Source: Cryptomeria japonica (lineage: Eukaryota > Streptophyta > Pinopsida > Cupressales > Cupressaceae). From it: a stretch of 60,000 bases of DNA. Where the stretch lies: positions 337,808,802-337,868,801 of the forward strand of contig NC_081413.1 in NCBI RefSeq assembly GCF_030272615.1, given 5' to 3'. The notes under the pieces were generated by a model. The model had not been told where the DNA came from. It made no database searches and was given only the letters and a program-made list of their open reading frames with translations. The position numbers and the translations under genes are program-made. Every line of letters begins with the position of its first letter. The stretch's first letter is position 1. Of this stretch, positions 1-12,886 are shown in pieces.

Positions 1-149
1 CTGCATTCATGAGAAAACAATAATCCCACATGCACCAGGAAGTCAGGTTGGTTCGTATTCATATACATCGATAAGACCATCTTTAGTGTCTAAGTGTTTA
101 CTTTTGGACTCTAGTTTGAGTGCACACCCATAGTCGGTCTCTACTCCAT

Positions 150-705
150 CGGCCATCAAAAAGACCAAACAAGTGTTGCTTTGATCTCCCAATGAAACAG
201 TAGATGACTCCACTAATGTAGCTCAAAATAGGTCGGCTCCATCGGCTCATCAGAATAGCCTTCAACAAGTAGACTCGATCTCCTGATGACATCACAGTGA
301 ATCAATCGGGCCATCGACATACCCCAACAATGTCACCTTGATCACTGATATCAATCTGATCATCGAAGGCAACCTCATCGACTCATCAGTAAGACAACAA
401 AACAGCTATCCCGATCGTCTGATAACACCGAAGTTGACCAAAGCAGATTCATCAGGTAATCCACATAGCATTCAACAAGCTCCTCCGATAGTCGATGACA
501 TCCCGATCACTGAAGGTGACTTCATCGGGTCATCGGTATAACAATAATTCAGCTCTCCCGATAGCCAATGTCAACCCGACCGCCTAAGGCAACTACATCA
601 GGTATCAGCGTAGCATCGGACAAGTCCACCTGATAGTCGATGCTACCCTGATGAACAAAGATGACTTCGTCAAGTCATCAGGAGGACTTCAAACCCGCTT
701 CTCCA
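150..705. repeat. Degenerate ~75-bp tandem repeat array
   Basis: Successive units begin near 330, 419, 494, 567 and 639, spaced 72-89 bp. They share a GATGTCACCCCGATCAC-like start, a CATCGGGTCATC-like middle and a CTCCCGATAGTC-like end. Weaker units extend back to about 150. Short open frames inside are by-products of the repetition. The array stops where copia-related sequence begins near 838. It could be a minisatellite inside an LTR or an unrelated satellite fragment. Confidence 0.6.
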
Positions 706-837
706 AGCACCCAATGAAGAAGGAAACATTGGCAAGAGTCACACTGATAGAAAGAACCTATATCTTCTCTAGCTGTTCCATTGGGGTAGGTTACTCCGAT
801 CAGTCTGAACACAAGTCAAGTTAATTCGAGGCACATT

Positions 838-2186
838 TCAAATAATGAAGGAATATTTCTTGGTTATTCTAATGAAAGAAAAGCATATAGATGTTATAAC
901 AAGAGATTACAGATAATTGTGGAGAGTGCTAATGTTAAAGTAGACGAGCTGCACAAAAATAAAATCAGAGTTTATGATAAGGAACTGGAAGTGGAAATGA
1001 TTATATCTAAACTGATAGCACCTTTACCAGAATAGAGAGTTGAACCAATTACTCTGGAAACATCAGAGAATTGTATAGTAACTAAAGAACAAGGAAGATG
1101 AACAGAAAGTCAGAAGACTCTTAGGTATGTGAGATTGAATAATTCAGAAGATCAGATCATTGGGGATAAGAGAAATGGAGTGATGACAAGAAGAAGACTA
1201 GAAACTAATGAGGTATTTTTAATTTCACAAGTTGAACTGGTATCATTAATTGAGTCATGTAAAGATGAATATTGGTTGAAAGCTATGGAAGAAGAATTAG
1301 ATCAGATTGAGAAAAATAATAAATGGACCTTGGTTCCCCGACCTAAAAACAAAAATGTTATTGGAACTAAATGGGTTTTTTAGGATTGAATTCAATGAGG
1401 ATGGTCAAGTTATAAGGAATAAGGATAGATTGGTTTGTAAAGGATATTCTCAGAAGGAAGGAATTGGTTATGGAGAAAATTTTGCACCTATAGCTAGGAT
1501 TGAAGCTGTGAGATTATTTCTTGCCTATGCTACTTATAAAAACTACAAGGTTTATCACATGGATGTTAAATGTGAATTTTTGAATGGGGATCTTGATGAG
1601 GAATTTTATATTGAGAAACCTGATGGTTTTTCACTATTAGATGATACAGATATGGTTTGCAGGTTAAGGAAAGCTTTATATGGATTGAAACAAGCACCTA
1701 GAGCTTGGTATGCAAGGTTGGATAAATATCTTTTGAAGCTTGGTTTTACTAAGGGCAGTGCTAACAGTAATTTATATTATAAGATCATTGATGATGATAT
1801 AATGATTATTGAAGTATTTGTTGATGACATTATTTTTGGAAGTGAAGATAAGTTATGCATAGAATTTTCTAAGAATATGGAGAAATAATATGAGATGTCT
1901 ATGATTGGTGAGATGATTTTTTTCTTAGGTTTGCAGATTACTCAGATTGACAAAGGTATTTTTATCTATCAAATGAAATATGCTAAGGAATTATTGAAGA
2001 AATTTGGTATGGGATATTCTAAACTAGTAAGTACTCCTATGGTTATAAGTGAGAAATATGCTTGTTCATGATACTTATACTCATGGTATAGTCTGGTGAT
2101 GGAATCAGCTTGTTCCTATAATCTGTGACAACTGATTCACCCCCCTCCCCTCTCAATTGTCTTCCAATTATTTGAACTATCTAACA
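838..2186 (+). mobile_element. Truncated Ty1/copia fragment, same family as element A
   Basis: The segment 838-1130 closely matches 27190-27490 of copia element A (post-integrase region). Reverse transcriptase follows, then an abrupt jump near 2072 into a short piece of LTR. That piece ends in the same CTAACA terminus as element A's 5' LTR. Gag, protease, most of integrase, RNase H and most of the LTR are missing, so this is a deletion relic. The left end abuts the 75-bp array with no LTR boundary. Confidence 0.85.
1129..2071 (+). pseudogene. Copia reverse transcriptase, partial and frameshifted
   Basis: The frame starts in the acidic linker before RT (YWLKAMEEELDQIEKNNKW), followed by GTKWVF. 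A +1 shift in the T-run at 1376-1382 breaks the frame, which resumes with KGYSQKEG, FAPIARIEAVR, MDVKCEFLNGDL and [12 protein letters not shown]. The catalytic block reads FVDDIIFGS, the usual copia xVDD form. A TAA near 1886 interrupts it. The frame then continues through FFLGLQITQ and ends at a TGA near 2069-2071. The RT fingers and palm are largely present; RNase H is absent. This copy keeps the catalytic block that element A has lost. Confidence 0.88.
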
Positions 2187-3231
2187 ATATAAATAGAAAA
2201 AAGAAAGAGAAAGATTCATCATTTCCTTTCAATGACGAGTTGTTGGTTTGTTGAAGTTGCATCATTGTGTCTTTGTGCTCCTAGTGATCCTAGAGTGTCA
2301 GCAAGGGGTGAAGAACATGTGTGTTAGAGCTTGGGATCATTGTTCCTCTATTAATCTACTTATACACATATAGATCAAGCTATAAATGGAGAAAAATCAG
2401 ATCAGATCAAGCAAGAGAATCAGAGATATCAAAGTAACAAATCATCAAAAGCTACATCAAATTCTTATTTTTCTAACTTGTTTGTTTATCGTGCAGGTAT
2501 AAGATAGGTTTCCATTTTATGAAAATCAAGTATGTGGGGTAAAATGGGCTCCCAAGGGTTGATCTCAGCATAGTAGTAATCACTCATAAGGTGACACTAA
2601 TCAACTATCAAACATTGAGTAAATTTGTATCCATGGTCCCATATATTGTCATTCAACTACAGTATAAACTACCATCCAATGATAACACATACAACAAAGA
2701 ATAGAATTGTAGATACTTATCAACACGTGACTATGAGCCATCATGTGAATGAGATCATAAAAAATGAGCATCCAAGTATGATTATCACAACAAGGTAAAT
2801 ACATTATCTATGGAGGTAACCAGTTGCAATTATTCTCTACATTATCCAAAACTAGTTCTATTGAGAAACATTTGTAAGGATCCTTAAAGAAACAGATATA
2901 AATGCAATAATGCTCAACTCAAACATGGTAGTGAAGGTACAGTAGCCAAAGATAGAGATGTTCATTACTTAGAAATTTTGGTTTTGGATAACCTTGAGAA
3001 TCCAATGTCCAACTATAATGAGAAAGAACCTATCAGATAATCAAAGAAAACAATGAACATAAAGCATCCTATCAACCATAGAGGAGTCAATGGTAATATG
3101 CATTAAGGTAGGTATGCACAATCACAGAGGTGAGATGATATCACATGAGGACAATGATTTTGAAAACACATTCATATAGGTCATGATACACAACCAAACA
3201 CAACAGTATCCTTACTCATCATCAAAGAATA
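2187..3231. other. AT-rich noncoding DNA between two elements
   Basis: No open frame of note and no recognisable protein, RNA gene or LTR boundary. The composition resembles 19062-20450 on the far side of the tandem element, so both may be halves of one older host sequence split by it. I could not find a matching target-site duplication. Confidence 0.5.
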
Positions 3232-5374
3232 TGATAGCTCTGAAAATTGATTGCATGAAAATTTCAATTTTTGAGCTCAAAACATTGATTTTCACATTTT
3301 ACTTGTATCCTTTGTGAATGATCCAAGGTCTAGGGTTTAGGGTTTATCAAAAAATATGACATTTTGTGAAGAAAACCCTAGCAATGATATATTATGCTAT
3401 TACCTTTTTCCCACTTAAGGCCAAGGGTACCCTTTCCATGAGCAGGGCCATTTAATTCCCTAAACATTAAGTGAAGATCAACTGGTTTGTGAAGTAATAA
3501 TTTCCCTAATCCATGCGCATAACATCCCTATTACTAGTCTCCTTTTAAAATATTTATGCCCAAGCTTGTATTTTGTTAAGTCCAAAGAGTCCAAAATACT
3601 CTGACCATTTGCTAAAGATAGGATGGATCCAATGGCTAGCGCTTCCCCATGATCAAAGATGTGAGGATTTTAATGAGCGTGGCGTCACAAGATGGGACCG
3701 TGTGTTACCAACAAAAATCGGTAGGGTTATCAGTGTGACCGATCAAAAGCATTTTGTTACCGGTTCGCAGGTGGTAAAGGTTGATCTACTAACAGTCCCA
3801 TCATTTTAAACGTGCTTAGAATGAATGGAGATGTTTTATCTTGAGGTAAAAGGTGCTCGACTTTTAAATCTTGAAAAAGTTAACAGACAGTATGCAAAGC
3901 GGTAAATATTGAACAGATAAGATGACCCTCGTATTCCTGCTATGGAAGTTGTAGGGAGATTACAGACCGCAACATCACAAGATGATGCCATGTGTCCCAG
4001 GCTGATCAAGAAGACCTATGGTGAGGTTTCTTGATGGGGTTTGGTCGAAGGATGATATGGCACTGCTCAGTCAGGATTTTTGTGGGTCCAAGGATATAGA
4101 TGGAAAGTCAAAGTGCTAAGTCAACAAACAATGACCGTTAGATTTGCCAAGTTGGATAAGATTTGCAGTTGAGTTTCAAATGAGAAGTTAGGATGGATTT
4201 TGGAGGCACCAGTCGTAGCTCATGGGAAAAGGTAGAATGAATGGGATTCAGACTTTTCAATTCAAGATTGATTAGACAACCAAAGATGATAGCCCAAAGA
4301 TGTGAAAGGATTTGGATAAGCTTCTAGTTCAAGTGTGATGGATTACAAGTTCTCTGATGAATTTAGAGATTTGTTTGATGGAAGAGATCCTAAAGTAGGA
4401 GACTGTATGCTAAGAAAGGAATAAGATCAGAATAAAATCATTCACGTAAGGTGAACACATGTAGGTGGTAATGGAGTGATGGCCTAGAAGATGGTAGTGT
4501 CTTAAGTTGTAGGCATGATTGTTGAAATCCATAGGTGACAAGGTGAGAAGAAGATATCAAGATGATGATTCTTCACATGGGTTAGCACCACCGCATTGAA
4601 AGGAATTATGATTATAAATTCACTAGGCAGATGATAAAATGGGTAGAAACAAATATAAGCTTATTCATTTTATGAGAACATTCTTCATCAGTGAGAGGAT
4701 GTTATTTGAACAAAATTATGAATGGAGTCATTGCATATTTTGTGACACTCGATGGGTGATCTTTCTTTGGTATGATGTTGTTCATTGTTAGAGGGGTTGT
4801 AAAAGATCAGGGGATTGCTAGAGGGGGTATGAAATCCTTTTCTTTCCAAGAAAAGTCACCCTGGGCATATTCCCCGCTCTTACTCTACTTTTTGTTGGCT
4901 GAGTGTTCCAAGAGGGAGCTCATGGGGAACTGAAAGAAGGATTTTTTCAAGGGAGGATTGGCAGCCAGTCATATTTGCAACAACATGGAAGCTGCAACAC
5001 CTTCTCAACAAATCTTGTTTACCCCTGAGTTCCTCTTTCCATTTTCTCTTATCCGAAGCATAAAGGCTAGAGACTTTCCTCCATTTCAGTGGGAAATTTT
5101 TTTTTCATGTCGGGATCTATTTTTCTTTTCAGGAAGAGAAATGCTATGGAACAAACTAAGCATCTAGGGGTCCATTCGGGAGTGTCAAGGTGATATCAAC
5201 ATGGCTCAAATGTTTTAGTTTCTACCAAAAATCGGTTGAGGATTTTGGTTCCACCTCATCACGGGCATCAACATGTGGATAAGAATATTTTGTAACAGAA
5301 TTGTGTACAGCCTCTAAGGCTTGGTTCTACTGACAAGTGTCTTTTGGCTTGAAGCTTGTTGCTCCCTTGTTTTC

Positions 5375-5382
5375 TATAAAAG
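5375..5382 (+). promoter_or_regulatory. LTR1 TATA box
   Basis: TATAAAAG lies about 2.1 kb into the LTR and about 220 bp before the AATAAA signal. LTR3 keeps it (18023-18030). LTR2 has TATGAAAG at the same place (11823-11830). Confidence 0.6.
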
Positions 5383-5598
5383 GGAATTCAAGGCCATTAG
5401 TTGGGCATCTGAATTTTCTAAGAAAGATCTCTATAAAATAGATCTGTTCTGTAGGATTAGGTTCCAGGTAGTTCTAGAGAGTCATAGGAAATAATAGGGA
5501 CTGTAGTGTTATTTTGTAGAGAAAAAAAGTAAAAGAACAGTTGCAAGTTCCCTTTTTCAAGTGGGTTATTCTGTATTTGAATTTGTTGGATATCATCT

Positions 5599-5604
5599 AA
5601 TAAA
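5599..5604 (+). terminator. LTR1 polyadenylation signal
   Basis: AATAAA within CTAATAAAAGGTAGC. LTR2 has it at 12047-12052. LTR3 reads GATAAA at the same place. Its spacing from the TATA box supports the LTR assignment. Confidence 0.5.
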
Positions 5605-6428
5605 AGGTAGCTTATGGTATTAATGCAAATATATTTTTCCTAATCTTAACTCTCTTGTGTATGATTTTATCTTCTTTTAAGCAAATGGGATCAAGGGTTT
5701 CATTTGTTTATTGCATTGTTATGATGTATGTATTCTTTCATTCAATGCTTTAGTCCAAGGGGTTTATTAAAATGATTGAATGAGATTACAAAGAAAATAA
5801 GGCTTGCCATAGGATTTGATAAGTAGTTTAGATGAAGGATAATAAGTAGAGAAATATTGTAAAGTGGTATTGTTTTAGGTTAGACCAGCTGTTAGATGAA
5901 ATTTTATTTGATTTTTAGTAACACTTTTCATAAACTGTAACCCAAATGAATAAGGCATTGATATTTGCTAGCAAATTTCATTAGGTTTCTAGGTTCCTAT
6001 TTATCTTCTTTATGATTTCTCAGAATGAATCTTATAAATATCAGAATATCATTTGCTAAGTTTTATGTATTTTCTGAAAGTCATCCCACCCTCTCTCATA
6101 CTCTAGCTTAAGGTTGAGGATCACTGAAGGATTTTCCATCCTTGATAATTCTCCCTTTTAGTTGAGTCTTATTATGAGATAATCTGCTTTGTTTCAGTAA
6201 GTCCTCAAGTATCGTTGCAGAGAACAAGTGATCTTACTAAAGAAATCACCCTCCCTGGTTCTGCAAAGCCTTAAGTGCACAAGGACTTTTTTTCCTTGTT
6301 ACTGTTGGTCCAAGCCTCATAGATGTTGATAGTTGGAGGTGGCTCTCCATAGATATTTGGAGGAAATCAGCTTGGTCTCTAACTTGTAGCAGTGTAAACC
6401 CATCATCCATTTTGGGAACCAACAAAAA

Positions 6429-6447
6429 TTGGTGACTCTACTGGGGA
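6429..6447 (+). other. Primer binding site of internal region 1
   Basis: TTGGTGACTCTACTGGGGA, four bases after the LTR1 end. It resembles the TTGGCGACTCTGCTGGGGA-type site common in plant gypsy elements. The matching site after LTR2 is at 12868-12886. Confidence 0.65.
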
Positions 6448-7209
6448 ATGAAATGAATTGTTGAGAATCTCTGGTTAGGAAAAAGTACCAAATATATAGT
6501 GGATATTTTTCCCACAAAGTGAAAAAGCTTCTTAATCTGTCCCTTGTCAAGTTGAGTCAATTCTCATAAATGTCACTGAGAAATTTGTTGTGGTTCTTTT
6601 TCTATAAAGAGTTTGGTCCAAATCTATCTGTTTTCAAGATTATATATAATACCTCATATTTGTGAGTGACAACTCTGAGACTCTGAGATCTATGCACCAA
6701 TGTGTGTCTTCTTGAAGAAGAACCAAGAAATTTGTAGGAAACATGAAGCATATTTGAGCTCTTATGATGAAGTACCCTGATAAGTTGAGGATAGAATCAG
6801 TAATGTCATTTGATGATAAGGAAGTGTTGTAGTATTGTGTTGAAACAAATCTGACTTGTGAAGCAATTCCAGATTGTTTTGAGTATTTGTCCTCTGCGAG
6901 GAGGTGGCGACTCTGTCAAAATATCAGTGTTAAATATTTGAAGGATTGAAGGTGATTTTGCAAGTCCCAGGTTAAAGAAAGCAACAACAGCTTCAACATT
7001 TTTAGGTATTTAGATTTTCACGAGTCAAGTGTATTTTCATGAACATTATAAAAACAAATGTTCCCTAGTGAAAGAAGCACTAAGGAAGGGAGTGGTAGTG
7101 ATTATTTTGCATTATCCTATGATTCAATTTCCATTTTCTGTATAAGATTAGACGGAGTATGTTTTGAGCCTTACAATGCAATAGTTCAAGAGAAGGGAAA
7201 AATAAGGGA

Positions 7210-8210
7210 ATGAATGAAAATATGTATCATGTGCCTATGTTTCCCTGTGAAATGTCAAATATAATTGTGCAACCTATGTTGAGTCATCATAGAGCTTTCT
7301 TTGGTGAAAGATATAAGCCATTGAATTTTGATGGAATCCAAGGTTTCCCAAATCCTGTTCATGTAGGGGTAAGGGAACAATTAGTAGGATTCAATGGGAA
7401 GAGTTCAGAATCAGCACGACAACATTTGCAAGAGTTTTCTGAATTCATGAAAGATTTTGAAATAATTCAGGAAGATGTTTTCATGAAGTTGTTTGTTCAG
7501 TCTTTGAAGGAAAATGTCAGAGACTAGTTCTCCTACATGATAGTATGCTCTATTTCATCATGAGATGAGTTGAAGGTGGCATTCATGGAATAGTTTCATG
7601 AAATAATTAATCCAAGCTTAGTTATGAAGACATTCATGGACATTCAGAAAGAAGAAGATGAGTCAATACCTTCTTTTAATCTCAAGTTTGCTAGGGCATT
7701 GGATGGAATTCCTAGCAGTTATAGACCAAATGATGCAGTATGCTTAGTTGTTTATTTGGCTGCATTTGAAGAGGAAGAGAGTTATTTGGTAAGAGATAAG
7801 GATCCTAAAACCTTACATCAGTCTTATAGGATAGCAATGGATATTGAGAATAACCTGAAATATGGAATCCCTAAGGGTTATCTATCTACAAGGGTATGTT
7901 ATCCTAAGATGTTAGGGTTTGAAGAAAAGCATGAATCTGAAACTAAAGAACCATGTCAAGACCTTTATATCCCTAATAATCACATCGACCCTATTGTTGA
8001 TTATGATTTGAACAAAAATATGAGTGAAGAGAAAAGTGGTTATTCCTCGTATTGAAGAAAAAGAGGCTAATCAGAAAGTATTTGATATATTAGATGTAGA
8101 GATAGATGTGGTGTCAATCACTTTACTGAAGGACAACAACAATGATTTCTCTAGGAAGAGTATCTCATAGGGAATTGGTTTGATGTCTTGTGTTTTAGAT
8201 AGATCTGACA
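7210..8210 (+). pseudogene. Gypsy-like gag, copy 1
   Basis: This is the capsid-type retrotransposon gag. Starting at ATG 7210 (a further in-frame ATG follows two codons later), the frame runs through FNGKSSESARQHL, EDVFMKLFVQSLKENVRD, IPSFNLKFARALDGIP and DKDPKTLHQSYRIAMDIE, the order typical of gypsy Gag capsids. It is broken at a TAG near 7525, by TGA and TAG near 7560-7592, and by a small deletion near 8031 that shifts the acidic tail. Copy 2 has tryptophan or glutamine codons at several of these stops, so the lesions are private to this copy. No CCHC zinc knuckle is visible. Gag would package element RNA in cytoplasmic particles; this copy cannot make full-length protein. Confidence 0.8.
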
Positions 8211-8377
8211 GTGAGTGTGAAAATTTGGAAAGTTTTATGTCTGAAATGGATATGTGTCTGCATGATTTTGATGATATGAATTCAGCCTCCTAGGAAATAG
8301 TTGTATATGACCATGAAAACTCAGATGATGAGATACCATTAGTTTAAGTTGATGAGATTAGTGAGATAGACAATTGT

Positions 8378-9333
8378 GTGGTATGTGTAAATAATGAGGA
8401 ATTCATATTAAACCGGTCTAAGGATCAGTCCTATAATAAATTGGTTTTATGCAAAGAGTTAACTTCGTTTGAAGAGTGGGAGTTTGAAGAAGATGAAAAA
8501 GATTATGCTAGAAGCAGTTATCTTGATTTTTTGAGGGGTTTCTATGAAAATAACCTGGAAGCATTTATGATTAGTAAATGTGAGGATGATCTCCTCTTTG
8601 ATGATGTAAATACCATCATTGAATATGAGAGTGTGGAGTTTGTTTATATTGACCAAGGTTTTGAAATAAATGAAGGAGATTGTTATCTTGTTGCTCCACA
8701 TGACTTTTTGAAGCTAGAATTGGACTGTTTTATGTTTCATGAAGATACCAATTTTGAAAGGGTAAATGATGACGTTTTTGTCATCATGCAGTGATCTAAA
8801 TGTACATAAAGTTGATCAGGACACACTGGCTGCAACAATAAAAAATGAAAGTGAATTAAAATGTTTTTCAGATATTGATTGTTCTGGTATGGATGTTTGT
8901 AAAAGTGTTACTATATTGAATGAGCCAACATATGAGAGATTTCTTTTTGAACTTTGCAATGAGTTTGCACCATATCTGGAAAAATTATTTTCATAATAAG
9001 CATGATACAAGGGTGCAAGTAGAAGAAGAAAACAATTTCTATGATGGCAGTTGGATAACAATGTATGAAGTTTTAATCTTCTCTTTTAAGCTTGTTGAGG
9101 CAGACATGAGATCTGTCGAGTGTTGTTATCAACTCATCTCCATTTTGGATAGTGAGTTTGGATTCTGCATATGTCATACAAAGCTAGATGGCAAGGTTCA
9201 GGTGAATGGACATTGCACTCAAATTCGGGTTTTTTATAATATGTAGAGTAAGAAAAAATATGGTCATGATATCTCTAGATTGTTCAAAATGAAGCGTGAT
9301 CATAATTATATTTTTGACAAAGGAAAGTATTGA
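8378..9333 (+). pseudogene. Second frame of the tandem element, unknown function, copy 1
   Basis: I do not recognise this product. It is acidic and hydrophilic, with CKELTSFEEWEFEEDEKDY, DYARSSYLDFLRGFYE and DQGFEINEGDCYLVAPHD. After two frame breaks (about 8785 and 8990) it continues with YEVLIFSFKLVEADMRSVE, CCYQLISILDSEFGF and KLDGKVQVNGHCTQIRVF, ending at GKY near 9333. There is no RT, protease or integrase motif. It lies downstream of gag where pol would be expected. Copy 2 carries an alignable frame and the same break near the end of the first half, so that break predates the duplication or reflects an unrecognised structure. It may be a long C-terminal extension of gag. Confidence 0.5.
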
Positions 9334-9680
9334 TTGACATTGGTTGATGGCATTAGGCCATCATATGTAGTTTGATCCTGCAAGCCAAAAACATTTTGGG
9401 GTAGAGTCAGTTTTCCTAACACTATGCCCAATAGAATTATAAATAAATCCCCTCTTAAATTGCCTGTTCATGGACAATTTTTGAGGTTCTAATTTTCTTA
9501 AAAGTAGTTGTTATCCATGAGCATTAGTTAGGTTTTCTTCAGTAGTGTAGTTTCTTTTCTGTTGAAGTTACCCTATCCAGGTAATTTCTTTTTGGTCTGC
9601 CCTGCAATTGGTCTGCTTCACTCAAAGATTCTAGTCTCTCGCCTCATTCTTGAAAAATGAGCAACCCCAACTACAACCAC

Positions 9681-12600
9681 TGATAGCTTTGAAAATTGAT
9701 TGCAAGAAAATTTCAATTTTTGAGTTCAAAACATTGATTTTTCAAGTTTTACTTGTATCCTTTGTGAACAATCCAAGGTCTAGGGTTTAGGGTTTATCAA
9801 AACTTCTTACATTTTGTGAAGAAAACCCTAGCAATGATATATTATGTTGTTACCTTTTTCCCACTTAAGGCCGAGGGTACCCTTTCCATGAGTGGGGCCA
9901 TTTTATTCCCTAAACATTAAGTGATGATCAACCAGTTTGTGAAGTAATAATTTCCCTAAGTCATGCACATAACATCCCTATTAACGGTCTCCTTTTAAAA
10001 TATTAATGCCCAAGCTTCTATTTTCTTAAGTTTGCAAAGTCCTAAATACTTTGACCATTTGCTAAAGATAGGATGGATCCAATTACTAACACTTCCCCTT
10101 GATTAAAGATGCGAGGATTTTAATGACCATGGCATCGCGAGATCGTGCCACGTGTTATTGGCAAAAATTAGCAGGGTTAGTACTGTAACCGGTCAAAAGT
10201 ATTTTTTTACCGATTCACAGGTAATAAAGGTTGATCTACTAATAGTCCCATCAATTTGCATGTGCTTAGAATGAATGGAGATGTTTTATCCTGAGGTAAA
10301 AGGTTCTTGACTTTTAAATCCTGGAAGAGTTAATGGGTAGTATGCAAAGCGGTAAAGTTTGAACAGATCTAACGACCCTCGTATTCTCGCGATGGAATTT
10401 GCAGGGAGATTATGGACCACAACATCATGAGATGATGCCATGTGTCCCAGGATGATCAGGAATACCTACAGTGAGTTTGCTGATGGAGTTTGGTCGAAGG
10501 ATGATATGGCACTGCTTAGTTAGTATTTTTTTGGGTCCATCGATACAGATGGAAAGTCAAATTGCTAAGTCAGAAAATAATGACTATTAGATTTGCCAAG
10601 CTGGATAAGATCTGCAGTTGAGTTTCAAATGAGAATTTTGGAGGGATTTTGGAGGCACTAGTCGTAGCTCACGGGAAAAGGTAGAATGAATGGGATTCAT
10701 AATTGTTGATTCAGCATTGATTAGACAGTCAAAGATGATAGCCCGGAGCTGTGAAAGGATTTGGATAAGCTTCCAGTTCAAGTGTGATGGATCATGAGTT
10801 CTCTGATGAATTCAGAGATTTGTCTAATGGAAGAGATCCTAAAATAGGAGATTGTACACTGAGAGGAATAAGATCAGAATAAAATCATTCACGTAAGGTG
10901 GACACATATAGGTGACAATGGAGTGATGGCCTAGAAGATGGTGGTGTCTTAAGTTGTAGGCATGATTGTTGAAATCCATAGCTAACAAGGTGAGCAGAAG
11001 ATATCAAGATGATGATTCTTCACATGTGTTAGTACCACCGCATTGAAAGGAATTCAGATTATAAATTCACTAGGCAGCTTATAAAATGGGTAGAAACAGA
11101 TATAAGCTTATTCATTTTCTGAGAACAATTCTTCATCAATAAGAGGATGTTATTCGCACGGAATTATGAATGGAGTTGTCGCATATTTTGTGACATTGGA
11201 TGGATGATCTTTCTCTAGTATGATTTTGTTCATTTCCAGAGGGGTTGCAAAAGATCAGAGGATTGCCAGAGGGGGTGTGAAATCCTTTTCTTTCCAAGAA
11301 AAGTCACCCTAGGCATATTCCAGGCTCTTACTTTTTCTTTTGTTGGTAGAGTGTTCCAAGAGGGAGCTCATGGGGAACTGAAAGAATGATTTATTTGAGG
11401 GAGGATTGGCTCCTAGTCATCTCTACATCAACATGGAAGTTGCAATGCCTTCTCAACAAATCATGTTTACCCTTGAGTTCATCTTTCCATTTTTTTAGAT
11501 TTGGGGCATAAAGGATGGAAACTTTCCTCCATTTCAGTGGGAAATTTTTGTTTCATGTCGGGATTTGTTTTCTTTTTCAGGAAGAGAAATGTTATGGAAC
11601 AAACTGAGCATCTAGGGGTCCATTCAGGAGTGTTAGAGTGATATCGACGTGACTCAAATTTTTTTATTTCTACCAAAAATAGGTTGAGGATTTTGGATCC
11701 ACCTCATCATGGGCATCAGCATGTGGATAAGAATATTTTGTAACATAATTGTGTATAGCCACTAAGGCTTGGTTCTGTTGACAAGTGTCTTTTGGCCTGA
11801 AGCTTGTTGCTCCCTTGTTTTCTATGAAAGAGAATTCAAGGCCATTAGTTTGGGTTCCGAATTTTGTGAGAAAGATCTCTGTAAAATAGATTTGTTTTGC
11901 AAGGTTAGGTTCCAAGTAGTTCTAGAGAGTCATAGGAAATAATAGGGATTGTAATGTTATTTTGTAGAGCAAAAAATTAATAGAACAGTTGCAAGTTCCC
12001 TTTTTCAAGTGGGTTATTCTGTATTTGAATTTGTTGGATATCATGTAATAAAAGATAGCTTGCAAATATATTTTTCCTAATCTTTACTCTCCTATGTGCA
12101 ATTTTATCTTTGTTTAAGCAAATGGGATCAAGGGTTTTGTTTGTTTGTCGCATTGTTATGATGTATGTATTCTTCCATTCAATGTTTTAGTCCAAGGGGT
12201 TAATTAAAATTCTTGAATGAGATTACAGAGAAAATAAGGCTTACCATAGGATTTGATAACCAGTTCAGATGAAGGATTATAAGCAAAGCAATATTGTAAG
12301 GCAGTATTGGTTTAGGCTAGACCAGCTATTAGATGAAATTTTATCGGATTTTCAGTAAAAAATTTCATAGACTCTGTAACCCAAATGAATAAGGCACTGA
12401 TATTTTCTAGCAAATGTCATTAGGTTTCCAGCTTCCAATTTATCTTATTTATGATTTCTTAAAATGAATCTGATAAATATGAGAATATCATTTGCTAAGT
12501 TTTATGTATTTTCAGAAAGTTGTCCCACCCTCTCTCATACTCCAGCTTAAGGTTGAGGATCGCTGAAGGATTTTCCATCCTTCAGCATTCTCCCTTTCAG

Positions 12601-12863
12601 TTGAGTCTTACTATGAGACAATCTTCTTTGTTTCAGTAAGTCACCGAGTATCATTGCAGAGAGAAAGAAATCTTAATGAAGAGATCACCCTCCCTGGTTT
12701 TGTAGAGCCTAAAGTACACAAGGACATTCTTTCCTAGTTATTGTTGGTCCAAGACTAACAGATCTTGAAAGTTGGAGGTGTCTCTCCATAGATATTTGGA
12801 GGAAATCAGCTTGGGCTCTACCCTGTATCAGTTTAAACTCATCGTCCATTTTGGGAACCAACA
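9681..12863 (+). repeat. LTR copy 2 (middle, shared) of the tandem element
   Basis: It is 3183 bp with the same termini as copies 1 and 3. It serves as 3' LTR of the first unit and 5' LTR of the second. Its TATA box is mutated (TATGAAAG, 11823-11830) while AATAAA is kept (12047-12052). The telomere-type motif is at 9781-9795. The 60 bp before it are not purine-rich. Confidence 0.82.
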
Positions 12864-12867
12864 AAAC

Positions 12868-12886
12868 TTGGCGACTTTGCTGGGGA
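12868..12886 (+). other. Primer binding site of internal region 2
   Basis: TTGGCGACTTTGCTGGGGA, four bases after the LTR2 end, differing from the copy-1 site at a few positions. Confidence 0.65.

Larger units (their letters stand above)
3232..6424 (+). repeat. LTR copy 1 of the tandem element
   Basis: It is 3193 bp, TGATAGCT to CCAACA. It holds a two-copy plant telomere-type motif (3331-3345), a TATA box at 5375 and AATAAA at 5599, in the order expected for U3, R and U5 on the plus strand. The small open frames inside do not hold up in the other two copies and are not taken as genes. Confidence 0.82.

Noticed and set aside
2480-2500. Splice-acceptor-like GTGCAG suggesting a host exon
   Set aside because: No coding frame or partner donor on either side.
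3331-3345. Telomere or interstitial telomere array
   Set aside because: Only two motif copies, at the same LTR position three times. It is part of the LTR.
3573-3809. 78-residue frame in LTR1, with 16560-16769 in LTR3
   Set aside because: The frames are at different LTR positions and are not preserved in the other copies, so they are chance openings.
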